Position numbers and translations under genes: made by a program. A stretch of DNA of 64,000 nt from Pleurotus djamor (lineage: Eukaryota > Basidiomycota > Agaricomycetes > Agaricales > Pleurotaceae): the NCBI GenBank assembly GCA_029747585.1, contig JAPEVF010000168.1:18200-82199 (forward strand), given 5' to 3'. Every line of letters begins with the position of its first letter. Position 1 is the first letter of the stretch. Shown here one piece after another: positions 35,797 to 49,018 of this stretch. The notes under the pieces were generated by a model. The model was not told the origin of the DNA and did no database searches. It saw only the letters and a list, made by a program, of their open reading frames with translations.

Positions 35797-38700
35797 TTAA
35801 AGGACGCTGGTCTTCTCAACAGGTAAGAATCTAGGGAACGCTATCTGGCCGCCAATCATTAGGGCATTACCTCCAACACCAGCGTTGGCATTGCTGGAAT
35901 TGGAAGGACCATTTGGCGCATTAGCTGGAGCCTGGCTCGATTGCTCTTGGGATTTTGACTGGTTAATACCGTACGCCAACATACCGAGGCCCACCGAGGT
36001 AGGAGGACTCGATATGACGCTGGAGAGATCACCGATGACTCTGCCAAGGGATTTGGTTTCTGGGACGAGTGAGTAACTACCGGTCTTTCTCCAGAATTTG
36101 TTGATTGCGGTGGGGTTACTGTCATAGAAGTTGAACTGCGCGTCCATAGCTACAAGGAACATCAGTGAGGACAGAGCACGCCTCTTAGACAGATAGTACG
36201 AACCTCCAGATATGAGACCTTGCCATGCTCCGGTCGCAGCAGCTTGCCCGACTCCTTCTCCGGGTGGTTTTCCATCGGCAATGTTCGTCAGAACTTGTGA
36301 CAAGGCAGACGTTCCACTATTTACGCCGACTTGCACGGCCAAACGCACGGCGGTTCGACCGGCGAACTGGGCGGCGGACTTCAACGTTATTCCTACACCC
36401 TTCGCAACGAGATTGCCCATCGTTGCAGCAGGCATGACAGCGTTGAGAGCGGCCGAGGCACCTCCACTGATAGCTCCAGCAAGGGCACCTATACCCAATT
36501 GTATCCCCCAGTCTCTATCATTCCCTTCGCCTGTAATCGCCGATTGAATGTCATAGACGAGACCATTGACACCAGCACCAATGAGAGCACTGCCGACAAT
36601 GGGTAGTAGGGTGCCAACAGCTACCGTCAAGGCAACACCAACGACAATCAACAAAATGTCAACGAACCTACTCTGTGTTAAGGTTTGTCAGATCTATGAA
36701 TGTGTGCAAAAACGTACCAATGCCACCAAGGCACGTTTCCATTCAGATCGATGAAATTGATTGGGTCGTTGCGAGAGAACGAGTACATGTTAAAGGTGGA
36801 CGGCTTGATGCCATCAAGAGCAAGTGGATAATTATCAAGAGTGAGGAAGCGACCGAGCTAGTGAACAATCCTTTAGTATGTATAGCTGAACGTATCCAAG
36901 AGACGAACGAACCTCTGGGTCGTAGAATCGGGCACCGAAGTAATATAAGTCGCCAAAAAGTTCTTTCCCTGAATACTTGTAGCGGGCCAGATCATTGCCT
37001 CTTATCAATCTAACGCGTCCGTGTGGGTCATATTCGTACTGTGAGATTATCGTGCCAGAGCTGTTAGAGACCGCGACCGTGCTTCCAAGGTGGTCCGTAT
37101 GGAAGTATCGCGCTTCAGAGGACGAGCCAGTAGAGGTGAGGGAGGCGCGTCGATGGCCTTGTATGATGTAAGAGGTCTGTGTCCTGGCTCCTCCCGCAAG
37201 CAGTTCGACTTCGTAGGAGATCGTCGGGTAAATTCTGGTGGTGCCATTTGGAAGGGTGGCTTTGACGAGGCGGCCATTATAGTCGTACGCGAAAGTGGTC
37301 CCATCAAGCCTCACAAGCCGATTTTCGGAGTTGTAATCCATCCGGCGTAGGACTTGACTTCCAGATGCATCGCGCTTCTGGGTCATGTTTCCATCGGGGG
37401 AGTACTCGAACCTGTACTGTGTAGCACCAAGGCGGTTGCGAACCTCGGAAAGTTGCCAGCCATTGGTCACCAGAACAAGGTCACCTTTCTCCCTGAGGTT
37501 ACCACTAGCATCGTAGGTGAATGTCTCTTGCGCAGCAACCTCAGGATTACTTCGGCTACGACCGTTCGTACGTCTACTAATTTGACCTGGAAAGCACTAG
37601 TACGTCAGAACAAAGGTGGAACCCCACAATATGGCGTACCCGCTGAATTGTAATCAAAGGAATTGTCCCCTTCGCCGGGTTGGATGGATTCACCCTGGAC
37701 TTCATGTCGACCGATCCGGCTGAATGAATCTATAGACCAGCGCTGCGAATGCAGAAGGGTGTTGCCCCTGTTAAGATCCATGCGTGCAGCGGTGCCGTTC
37801 GCTGACAGGGTTGACGTGGCTACAAGGCCATTCCCAAATCTGCAGGTGGATGGCTTCGAGAAGACATTGTTATATGTTTCGAGTTGAACCGAAGCACGAG
37901 AAACGTTGGAAGCATCAAAGAGGTCGATACGTCTGACAGACTGGCCATCTGGAAGCAATGTTCTTCGGGTAACTGACCCATCTGGATTCGTAGCTTGAGT
38001 GAGAGCGCCTGCGACGGTCCAAGCATACCTAGATGTGTATGTCTGTCCAGAAATTGTCAAAGAGTCGGAAGTGAGATTGCCGTGGATGTCATAGTCGTAT
38101 CGATGAGTCATGCTGTCCGCGGGGTTGGTGTGGGAGGATGCAACAGAGACAAGACGGTCCCTGGTGTATAGACCACCAGTATCGTACTGGAATCTTAATG
38201 TTTCCTCGGGTAGGTATTTTTCAACAATACGGCCATTCCAATCGAAGACGCTGTTCACAGTCTGTCCAGTGAGGGCATTGTTAACCGAGAGGCGACCAAC
38301 GTCGTCGTCGAAGGCAGCCCGAGTATGGTGGATCACCCTCCTTGTCGCACCATTGGGTTGAGAGATCTGCCGCTCAATGACACGAGAGATCCCATCCCAG
38401 CGTAGATTGAGTTGGACGCCGGCNACCATCGGAGACCGAGATCGGTCGTCCAAGTCCATCAAAGCTCGTGTTGACACGGTGGCCGGTCTCATCGATGACT
38501 TCGACCGCAACGTTCTTGACGAAGTTAGATGTGGAAGGCTCAGGATTCGGTATGGCTCTGATGAATTGGGAAGCAACTTCAGATCTTCGACCGTCAGAGC
38601 GAGTTTCATTGGCCCTGATCATCCCACGCTCAAATGCATAGGTTGTGGTGATTGTCAAGGGAGATGTATCGGAGCTGGGAGCCGGCATGACTTTCCTGAT

Positions 38701-41700
38701 AACTCGGGATAGAGCGTCATAGGAAGCGGTCGCCCACACGGGGTTAGATCCAGAGAAATAATCCCGAGCTTTGTGCGTTAAGCGTCCAGCACCATCATAT
38801 TGGGTCGCAGAGATGATGCTGACATTGGGGTTATCAAGGCTAGGCCTTTCTGTCCTCCAAGTACGACCAAACCCGTCAATGTGGCTGGTAGTGCGATAGA
38901 AGTTCGTGGAATCTAGAAGCGCAAACTCATTTCTCATAAAGTCGTTGCCTGAGACAGTGTAATTGAGCCTTGTGACAACCGTGTTGTTGACTCTAGTTTC
39001 GATCGCTCGACCAAGGACATCGTAAGTGATAGCCGTGACCTCGCCGTTGGGTGACGTCGTCGTTATGGGGTTTGCTTGGGCTAGATCATAGGTAGCTGTT
39101 TCTATGATGGAGGCGTTCGTAGCCGTAAAGACAGTTGAGGACTGGCAATTCGTGTATGTGGGATCGTAGCCTAATCTGCGCAAGGCTCTCCCAGGACCCC
39201 GTATCACGGATTCGTTGCCAGCAGCATCATAATCGATATTCTGCGTAGACCAAACATTATCTCTGATCCACTGCTCCTGCGAGGCAATGGTCGAAGAACC
39301 AGGAACGTAAGTCCATCTTGTATGCTTCAGAATGGCACCCTGGACAACCCTCTCGGATCTCTTGTTACCGATGACCCAAGGTGACGTCTGGTTCTGGTAC
39401 TCCGCATTGATCACAAGAGACAAGTTTGTCGACGTCTGCATGCTAGTAGTAGTGATATTTCCATAGTCATCATTTGTATAGGTTGTTGTGATGTTGAATG
39501 TCGGTGAGCCTCTTTCGAAGTACTGATCGCGGGTATTGGATAGGTTGATACGCCGGTTCCGACCCCCGTTGATAGAGACAGGTGTCCAGTTATTATTGGT
39601 GACCTGCAGAGTCTCGCCGTTTGTAATCACAGCGGAAGAGGCATTCCTGACCAAACCAACCAAAGGGAACTCTTGGTGGTAATCAGAAGTGACCCGAGAG
39701 TTCAAGGTTTGGCTGAGTTTGCTAATACTCTCGAATCCCTGCCAGCCGCGACCGTCGTATGAGTAGCGAGCGTTCCGGTAGGTATAGGCTGTGCGATCCA
39801 CGACATCTGAACGAGCACGATAAGGAGTGTGAACGAGGTCCTTGACAACATATGATGGGAAGTATACGATCTGGGAGCGGGTCTGAGCACCAACTTGGGA
39901 CCCCGCAGTGGCAGCACTAGATGAGAGGGATGTGGTGAAGGACACATTGCGAGCCATTCCACTGACAGCAGTCAGGGGAGACCCAGCACCAGCAGAGCGA
40001 CTAGTCGCATCGGTTGTGTAAGTTGTAGGGTCACTGAGAGGAGCGTAAGTTGCCAGGACTCTGCCCCCCAGACCATTTTCGTAGCCAGAGACGTAGTCAA
40101 TAGGCTGGAGTGTCGAGCAAGGGAGGCTGGAAACACTGAGTTGTCCGTTCACATTTTGAGTAGTAAGAACGCAATCAACCCTTCCCAGGCCACGAAGATC
40201 TGCCCATGAAACCATGGATGAAGATACACCGGGTTGGGTAACACTGGCCACCCGGACGAAGCTGTCCGCGAAGAAACGTAGGACGTCGACGTTGGTTCGG
40301 TTGTCAATGGTAGAGAAGGTATTGACAATGTCGACGGAGAAGGGTGAAGTCGTTCTCGCTAACGTAACGTTTCCATTGAATGCAATATTGGTCGTAACAG
40401 GAGGGCCAGGTGGGAGCAAAGTCGGGCCTGAGCTACGAAGGACTTGGAATTGCAGATTACCCGAGAGATTCCTACTGGCCACTAAGATACTGGTCTTCCC
40501 GTCATCATCAGCACCATAGGGCAAGAAGGTGGTCGTCTGCAAGAAAGGGATAGATTGCGAGGCGCTGAGTAAAGGTCTATCGGTACGGAAGGCAAGCCGG
40601 CCACTTCGTGATTCAAGAAGGTCGATGGCGACTACGGAGCTGCCACTGACCAGCCTAGAGGACATGAGGAAGACATCCTCAGCACTGCGTTGATGGTTAG
40701 CACGAGGATGTTACAGGCAAGAGACATAGGCTGACTTGTTTCCATTGAGATCACCAACGACGGTCTTGACTTGGCCTAAGGAAACACCCGCCGGGCCGTC
40801 AAGTGCGGGCAGGGCCGTGAAGGCCGTGCCGTTCGACGTGAACTGGATGAAACGGATTTGCGGTGTTCCTGATCGCAAGACTTGGTATACATATACAAGG
40901 CCAATGCGGCCATTCCCCTTCACAACGATGGCATTTCAATTGCAAGCGACATGATGAAAGTTTCGACAATGCGTACCTCGAAGTCTCCAGCATGGAATTG
41001 GCCACCAATAAATTCAGGCGCAAATTGCATCCCAGATTGAGCTTGGAATCCCTGAGGCGTCGACAAGATGATCGTAAGTGTATAAGAGTTGATTGATTGT
41101 GCGACATGCAGAAAGTCGTTTCTGCCATCACCATTGATGTCAAGGGGGATGAGCTGACTGGGGTATGTGAGGCCACTAAAGGTTGAAGAAGGCGTGGCCG
41201 CGACGATCCCATTATTCGCCGGGTGAACTTGAAGACGGAGTTGTGGTGCATTGTTGACGAGCACTCGGGAACCAATAACCAGGTCGCTTCGGCCCCTAGC
41301 AGATACATCCATAGGAAAGACCTGGGGATTGCTTCCTCCAGGGTTCAAGACGACAGGAGCTCTGACAGGATCGAAAACGGTGGGGTTGCCGTTGATCCAA
41401 GAAAAAAGTAGAGGTCGCACAGGAACATTGCTGGGGTCGACAAGCGTCAACGAAGTCAAACGGCTGATCCCCGTAGAAGGCGCCTGGTCGTAGGCGAGCC
41501 TGTGAGTATGCACAAGTCTATTCTGAACGCGGGAGGTGATGGATATCAAGCGTAGGTTGGTGGCGACTCTAGAACCTCCAACGTAGTTTACGCGGAGATC
41601 AGGCCGAGTCTGATACTGGAATTCAACCTGACGCTGGTGGGCCATATTGAGGTTGCGATTGCCTCCAAAAGAAAGACGCGCGATGGAAAAAGACCCGTTG

Positions 41701-42341
41701 GTGGTGTCATTGTTGTAGGTGTAGGTCACGTAGTTGGAGAAACTATCCCTGTATTCTGAAGTTGCCCAAGCTCTGGTCGAGTTTCGACCGACCGCTCGGA
41801 TGTTTGAATCCTGCGCAGGTTGTAAATCAGGCCAACTTGTTATTATGATGGTAGTGTTAGACTTACTGAGGTTGTACCGTACGTTCGAGTACTCCCATCG
41901 GGGAGGTACTCAATCCACGACTGTGGATTGGCGGCGTCAGTTCCGACGGCCACGACCCTAGACCACTGTTCGACTTCGTAGCGGTATTCATTACCGCCGA
42001 TGTTGATGAGACGTTGACCGTTCATTGTGAAGCGATCATTGCCATCATAGTTAATAGACCCTATTGGTAGAAGTTAGATACATGATAGCGTCTGAGAGAA
42101 GACAGTCACCAGCGAAACCATCTTGAGCGATAGTGGCGGGAGTGCGCTCTACGATGGAGATGCCTTTAATGGTCCAGCCAGTCCCGATCGTAGAAGCGGT
42201 GTTGGACGCTGAATGATAGTTCAAAGCAATTTCTGGAGCAAGTCGAGCAGGGGGGAGTTGTATAGGAATTGTTAACGCCAGAGAGCCATTCGGATCGACC
42301 GAATGGTCAATCTTGAGAGTTCCAACGATGCTTTGCGACAT
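35797..42341 (-). CDS. Giant SpvB/Rhs YD-repeat protein T2 (about 2040 aa), paralogue of T1
   Basis: Same domain order and intron positions as T1: SpvB-type N-terminus (from 42341), DINGDGRNDF region at about 41130, YD repeats over about 40.6-37.0 kb, Rhs core with GDLYYFGARFYDPE at about 36.9 kb, and a glycine/alanine-rich hydrophobic tail (36654-36200) ending at 35797. An ambiguous base at 38424 interrupts the frame. T1 has no base there, so an assembly error is more likely than a true frameshift. Otherwise intact. The N-terminal and core regions are closely similar to T1 and the tail is also conserved, so the two copies do not show the tail swapping usual in bacterial Rhs loci. Confidence 0.86.
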
Positions 42342-42387
42342 TTTTCTGTAGAAGGTCACTGATATCACTGGTAGGTAGATCGCTTTG

Positions 42388-42396
42388 CTATATATA
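42388..42396 (-). promoter_or_regulatory. TATA box of T2
   Basis: TATATATA about 50 bp upstream of the T2 start. Confidence 0.55.
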
Positions 42397-42399
42397 CGA

Positions 42400-43867
42400 G
42401 ATACTATTTCACTGTTCGCTTCCAACGATGGGCTTGGTGGGACGATTGCGACATGGGCGACTTCGGTTGGAGGACTCTGCCGGCAAGAGGTACGACTGAG
42501 AAGCTCAGTACTACCCCATGTATGTGAGATAGAACCTGAAGTTTCTCATATCGCCTTCATCATAAGACCAAGATGAACCGAACATGGAGCGTTGGAAGAC
42601 GTCAGGAACATCCAGAAGCGGACATTCAGCGGTGTGAACACACGTTGCTGTCATTCATCCTGAAGATACGAAACGCAAGAAAACACGGTGCCGATTTGCA
42701 TGCGATAAAGGACCACAAACCAAGAAAGCGTAGCAGGGAGGAGATATCGTGAATTGAGGAAGAAAGGCCTTCGTGAGTACTGAGTTACGATACGAGTGAG
42801 AAAAGGTGAGACTCAGAGTCTCGGAAACGAATGAGTCCTTGGGTGACGCGTGCGCGTGGGAGGAATACGCGACGTCAGGGGTTTCTCAGGAGTCAGCAAG
42901 CTTGAGAAAGCAAAAGTTTTGAAAGGGCAATCCATCATAAAGCTGCAGCACGGGGATAATAGTGCAGATACAATGAAGAGCTTACTTAGTTACCTCACGC
43001 ACAGCTTATCTTAGGAATCAAAACTGACTAGAGGACCTCACCAGCCAATTACGCTGAGTCGCAGTCTGATAGGAGCGGATTGTCTGAGTAGATAATGTTC
43101 ATACGTCTATACCGACCCTCTCGGTACACTCGAGACTTGTGAATACTGCTCAAGCCTATGCGGAACAGGCATAAGTCAGATCGCTCACGTAGACTTTTCA
43201 GGAGTGTGGGTGACTGTGTACGACCTAGAGGAGTTTCACTGATAAATCTGACTTGATTCTCCCAAACAATATCGATTATGCACACTCCGTGCCCGTGAGA
43301 CTATCTGGAACCCATTGCGAACTCGCAATCAAGGGTCAAATGTGAGGGGGATTTCCGTAGGCTTTGGTGCGACGATGAATGTTGAAGTTGCCGAACTTCC
43401 CCTGATCGCCTCCGTAGCCCCTTTCAGGAGACAGGAGCAGCCGTTCCTCCCTTTCCTCCTTGTACCGTGTCTTTCCCACTGCCCATTTCGTCCACCCGAC
43501 TACCTCATTTAGGTGATCCTGATTTTTTTCTTGGTTTCCACGTGAAGATGATGATTGGTTGATTCTGTCAAAGTTTGATCCCCCGGGCCCCACCTTTTCG
43601 GCGTTCTCGCCTCTAACACCACCTCCTCGACGTACCTTTCTCCTTGACCTGTTTTGAGCTCTCTTTCATGAGCTCACTGATGATCAAAGCGAGATTGAGA
43701 AACCCTGCGCTTTCAGGGTCCCCACGTGGGACTTGGCGGCAGGTTTCGCACTTATCACGGCACCAGTTGTACGTATATTTACTCTGCTCTTGGCCACTCG
43801 ACCACTCGTCCCCTTCGTCCATGAACAACCTATAGAGCACCACACACGACGACGAACGCACCATTTA
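42400..43867. other. Intergenic between T2 and PSD1, no gene seen
   Basis: About 1.45 kb with only short frames on both strands. Presumed to carry the divergent promoters of T2 and the phosphatidylserine decarboxylase gene. Confidence 0.45.
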
Positions 43868-45827
43868 ATGTTATTTTCTAGAAAGACTATCCTTACGCAC
43901 GGCAAGAAGCCGCTTCATGCTGCGACGAGAGTCCTTAGCGCATCGTCGGCGACGGCTTCAACTTTGGCGAGATGCTGGGTTCATGGGACAAACAAGACGT
44001 CAGCGTTGATTAGCACAGTTCGGGGGGATGGATTCCGAAAGCAAATACGGCGTGCGTACTCAAGCACGGGAGGCACTGGCGGCGACCCGAGCAACATGAA
44101 TGGTGGTATGGAGACCAGCACCATGGCGAAGGGGCTTCCACTATACAGTAAGCTACGCTTTTGCATCTTCATAAACCTGAATTCATCATTGTCCGCCTCG
44201 CTTTCGCAGAGAAACTCATCAATGCTTGGACTGAGACACCGACAAAGTGGTACCCATTGCCTATTGCCGTGGGTGCGCTACTTTTAGTAGCTCTGCAATA
44301 CCGCAAAAAGTCCCGGAGGTCAAAGGAGGTTCAGCTGGACGAGAATGGGAACGAAGTCATCAAGCTCAAAGGCCCATGGCAGGTGCGTAGCTGGCCGTCA
44401 CACGACTGGGCCTAACGGCTGACCCGATCATGCTCTAGGTTCATGTCCTTGGTGCTCTCCCACTGCGCAACATGTCTAGGCTGTGGGGATATGTCAATTC
44501 GCTTGAACTACCTGTATGGTTTCGTCCTATCGGCTTCCGCCTCTACTCCTTTGCTTTTGGATGCAACTTGGATGAGGTCGAGTTCGCAGACGACCTGACG
44601 CACTATGTCAGCTTGGGTGACTTTTTCTACCGACGACTGAAGGACGGTGCTCGCCCCGTGGATCCCGCAGTCCTAGTCAGTCCTGCCGACGGGAAGATTC
44701 TCCATTTGGGCAGGATAACGGATCACAGGGTCGAGCAAGTGAAGGGCATAACATACTCCCTCGATGCGCTACTCGGCGTAGACAAGGACCATCCGCCAAT
44801 ATACATCCCTACACAACGAGACCCCGAGCTCTCGGTGGTATTGGACCAAGAGTTTGCTGATATCAACGGTATCGAATATTCTCTCGACCAACTCATCGGC
44901 GTCTCCACCCCATCCCCCGCGTCAACGCCTACCTCGTCATCAAGGTCCTCATTCTTTCGCTTTAGAAGCAACTCGGAATCTTCACCATCTGGAACCCAGA
45001 CACCTGCATCAGACTCGGAAGACGACGCAACACCATCTGATCCTCATGCTCCCCCCAAGAAATATGGTCGACGGGTCGATGCTTCGGTTGTTGAGCCCGA
45101 ACGGGATATGAAGGAGACGATAGCACACGACACGACAGTTGCATTGGAAATGGGTGTCAAACCGGCCCTAGACCGTCGACGGAGCATGTCAGGAAAGGAC
45201 GTCAAACCAGGAAATGCCCTGTTCTTCACTGTTATATATCTAGCCCCAGGTGATTACCATCGGTTCCACAGTCCGACGGCATGGGTGGTAGAGAAGCGAA
45301 GACACTTTGTCGGTGAGTACAGCCCCTCGGATCGGTCTTCTCGCTTGCTTAATCCCGCCAGGCGAACTCTTTTCGGTATCCCCATATATTGCCAAGAGAC
45401 TGGAGAACCTTTTCGTCCTCAATGAACGGGTTGCTTTACTCGGACGCTGGAAATACGGCTTCTTCTCCATGGTTCCGGTCGGCGCTACCAATGTTGGCAG
45501 CATCAAAGTCAACTTCGACCAGGTTAGTGTCTCTTCTGCAGTCTTGCTGTCCAGTGCTCACGGTCATACCTTATACAGGCACTTCGCACCAACGAGCGTG
45601 GAAGGCCGCCACCACCCGGAACCTACGCTGAAGCGGTCTATTCTGCTGCTTCGCCGATATTGAATGGCCAACCCCTAACACCTGCTGAGGAAATGGGCGG
45701 CTTTTGCCTCGGCAGCACCATCGTCCTGGTGTTCGAAGCTCCGGAGGAGTTTGACTTCTCCGTACATCCCGGCCAGAAGGTCAAAGTCGGAGAACGCCTC
45801 GGCGACGTCACAGAAAAGACTGAATGA
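43868..45827 (+). CDS. PSD1: Phosphatidylserine decarboxylase, mitochondrial type
   Basis: Makes phosphatidylethanolamine from phosphatidylserine at the inner mitochondrial membrane. ATG at 43868 opens a basic, serine-rich presequence, then a membrane helix (PIAVGALLLVALQY) and the catalytic domain (FYRRLKDGARPVD, VSPADGKI, LAPGDYHRFHSP). Autocatalytic cleavage occurs in the LGST motif (GGFCLGSTIVLVF) close to the C-terminus, giving the pyruvoyl group on the serine. Several introns are visible, for example 44148-44209. A serine/proline-rich low-complexity insertion of about 70-100 residues (about 44900-45160) interrupts the catalytic domain. Confidence 0.9.
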
Positions 45828-46513
45828 GTCAGTAGCTCGGCTGTTCTGGGGGACTCGGAGATGACCTGCTCGCTTTCCTCTCATAGTGCTTTGTACATTT
45901 GCTGACGAAGCTTTCGTTTAAGCTTCACCTCACGCTCATACATAATTGCTAATGTTACTCGATAATTTCTAATCACTCGCAAGCCTTAGACAACCCTCGT
46001 ATTGCTGGAGGAAGTGAGGGGCCGAGGTGCGCAGTCTTTTGGCCTTCTTCTGCCGACAAGTGGGTGTCGAGGCGAACTACCAGCCTGGTCTGTGGCTTTA
46101 TCATTTGTATACCCTCTGAGGCCTACATTCGCCACCTTAATATGCATCCACAATCACCATCCTTCTGAAGCCAGGTGGGATGTGTGCTTCCAATTACACC
46201 TCCCACCGTCCGCCAAGCCTGGCTCGGAAGATAGTCTCCCATTGGCTGCGAGCCAGAATCCCTTATCCCAATGCGCTCACTTTGGGCGCTTTGCTATTTC
46301 GGCATATCAGATGCCGCCAGGTCAAGGTGAGACAAGATCATTCTCGGATCGTTGACGCTTACCAGGAAGTGATATAAAAAGGCCCCGATAACTTCGAGGG
46401 CTGATTTCCCCCCCCACTGACCTGTTCATTTTTCAGTTTACTTCTTCCTATTGATTTGTGGCCTTGTCGTTCGTTTACGCGCAAGCACACGTTAGTAGTA
46501 CTCTCTAGTCAAG
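45828..46513. other. Intergenic, no gene seen
   Basis: 3' flank of PSD1 and promoter of the metacaspase gene; a poly-C run and pyrimidine-rich leader lie near 46410-46450. Confidence 0.45.
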
Positions 46514-48834
46514 ATGATGTGGGATTTGAGTGGCGGTAATGCTCGAAAGCATCACCATCAGGCGCAGAATAGTACTACTGCTGCACCGACGTCTTCGTAT
46601 GTTTTGGGTCCTTCATCATCAGATTTAGAGGTCTGACTTCGGACAATTTTACTAAGGTACCCTTTCCCGTGAGCGGACTGAACACATGAACATGTGAACC
46701 CATGGCGAATTAACTCATGTATGTACAGACAACCGAATAATACACAGAATCATGCAACAACTTCGTACCTCCCTGTTACTTCTCCGGGGGGACCTACCAT
46801 GTCAACTTCATATACGTGAGTCGTGGTTTCCTCTAGTTCATTTGTCTCATAATTGATGTCTACTTAAGGCCGCAGAATGAGTGAGTTACCCATTCTTTAT
46901 TTCTTACAGAACGCCGACGTCACACGCCAGCGGGCTGCAGAGCTACATTCAGACCTCACGAGGAACGATAGTATACCCATCTAACGCCCAAGTCATTCAA
47001 ATTCCAAAATCGAAGCACCGCTCCAAGAAGCATTCGAAACATCACCACAGTAGCTCATCGAGGCCTCAGATGATTTTCATTAGCGGGAGTAGCCCAGCGG
47101 TTCCACAAGTTCATCAGCACACTAGCCATGTTCCTCAACCTCAAGTGTCTCCGGTGTATCTGCACCAAACACAATCTCAGCCTCAGTTCCTTACGACACC
47201 TTCTGCGTCTTTCCCTCAGCCGTCCATCCCCCAAGCACTGGCTGCACCGGACTTTCACCAAGCTGACGGCCAAGCTCTTCAATCCGTTTCATTTGAGTAT
47301 TCGCGTTGTACTGGGCGGAGGAAGGCATTATGCGTAGGAAGCTTCCATTTGATTCCTGCCATGCAACTAACCGTATAATCAGATCGGAATCAACTATCTT
47401 GGCCAACCGAACGAGCTTCGTGGATGTATCAATGATGCAAAACGGGTTCGAGATTTCCTGTACCGTGCGTCTATCTTGTAGCGTCTACCGGACCTTGGAG
47501 AATGATGCTCTTCCAGGTTATCATCGATATAGCAAAGGCGACATAGTGTTACTGACGGATGATGCCTCAGACCCCCGTCGTATCCCTACCCGAGAAAATA
47601 TAATCGATGCAATGCGCTGGCTCGTCCGCAGCGCGAAACAAGATGACTCTTTATTTTTCCATTGTATGTATATTTAGTCCTTGGCTGTAGCTTCTGGACT
47701 CATCGTCGAACCCTGTAGATTCGGGTCACGGTGGTCAAACTCCCGACTTGGATGGTGATGAAGTGGATGGTTACGATGAAAGTGGGTGTTGTCAATAGCC
47801 ACTCCTACCAATTCTTGACCAATCCAATTTAGCTATCTTCCCTGTGGACTACCAGCAGGCCGGTCAAATAATAGATGATGTACGTTTCCTCCCCCTGCTC
47901 CCACAGCCTTGCTGAGCTTCTCTGACAGACAATGCATGAAATCATGGTAATTGATTGCTACCCTTTGTTCTATTCACTAAATAACCTGCTCCATCGTGGT
48001 CAGGTCAAGCCTCTGCCGCGCGGTTGTCGACTAACGGTCAGTAGTCACCTAGTATTTCGTTGATCTGGCTAATTTCAGTCGACAGGCCCTATTTGACGTC
48101 TGTCTCTCTGTGCCTCTTCCTCATCGTTCCGAGTTTCTGACAGTCTCACTCAGTGTTGCCATTCTGGTAGTGCATTAGGTTCGTTATTCTCTACAGACAC
48201 CTTCAAAGGTTCTGATAAACCTGACCCTCTTTTACGTGACTTGCAGACCTGCCCTATATCGTGCGTGTTGAGCTTACATTAAGTTCTCCGATTTATCATT
48301 AGAAACTTCTTAGTATTCCTCGAGTGGCCGCCTCAAAGGAAGCCATGTAACTTCAAGAGCCCAACGGCGTAAATATTCCCCGGCCGATGTTGTAAGTTTG
48401 TTTCGACTCCAAATCTTGACTATTCATATTCAGTGCGTAGATCTCCTTCTCGGGGTGTGAAGATGGGCAAACCAGCGCAGATACCTTTGCTGGAGGTGTA
48501 GCTGTCGGTGCTATGAGTCATGTATGTGCTTCCTTCGTATTCTGCATCTCATGGTCATTCTAACGCCTCATCATAGGCATTCATGACATCTCTTCGTATG
48601 TCTACTTGGTACCTCTTCACAATACCAATTACTAACATAGATACTAGGCAATCATCCAAAGCAAAGCTACCATGGTCTGTTACGATCCGTCCGGGAAATC
48701 CTCTATCCACAGTACAGTCAAAAGCCTCAGCTGGCAAGCTCCCACCACATCGTGCGTTATCTACCGTCTTTCTGTATATCCTGCTGGTTAATCCTGCTGC
48801 GCTTCAGGACACTGGATTGGAATTCGTCTTCTGA
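46514..48834 (+). CDS. Type I metacaspase
   Basis: Calcium-dependent, arginine/lysine-specific cysteine protease linked to stress and cell death in fungi. ATG at 46514 (MMWDLSGG). A long N-terminal Q/P/S/H-rich prodomain (to about 47290) contains a basic histidine-rich patch ([13 protein letters not shown]). Then come [19 protein letters not shown], the catalytic histidine in HYSGHGGQ (about 47715) and the catalytic cysteine in DCCHSG (about 48153). The conserved KYSPADV...[14 protein letters not shown] segment follows, and the protein ends LEFVF at 48834. At least ten exons, several under 40 bp. DCCHSG replaces the more common DSCHSG. Confidence 0.88.
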
Positions 48835-49018
48835 TATATATGATGCCTGTGCAGCGAAGACGCTGCCTGTCACGATGATCCTCTTCATGACTATACCAGC
48901 AGTATTTGTACCTCTAAATTAATATAATAGGCGTTCGTTGGGCAACTTTCAGAGGTATTGAGCGTGATTTAATTCAAGGCTTAAGTATAGTCTAACAGTT
49001 CAAGGGATCAGTACGACT

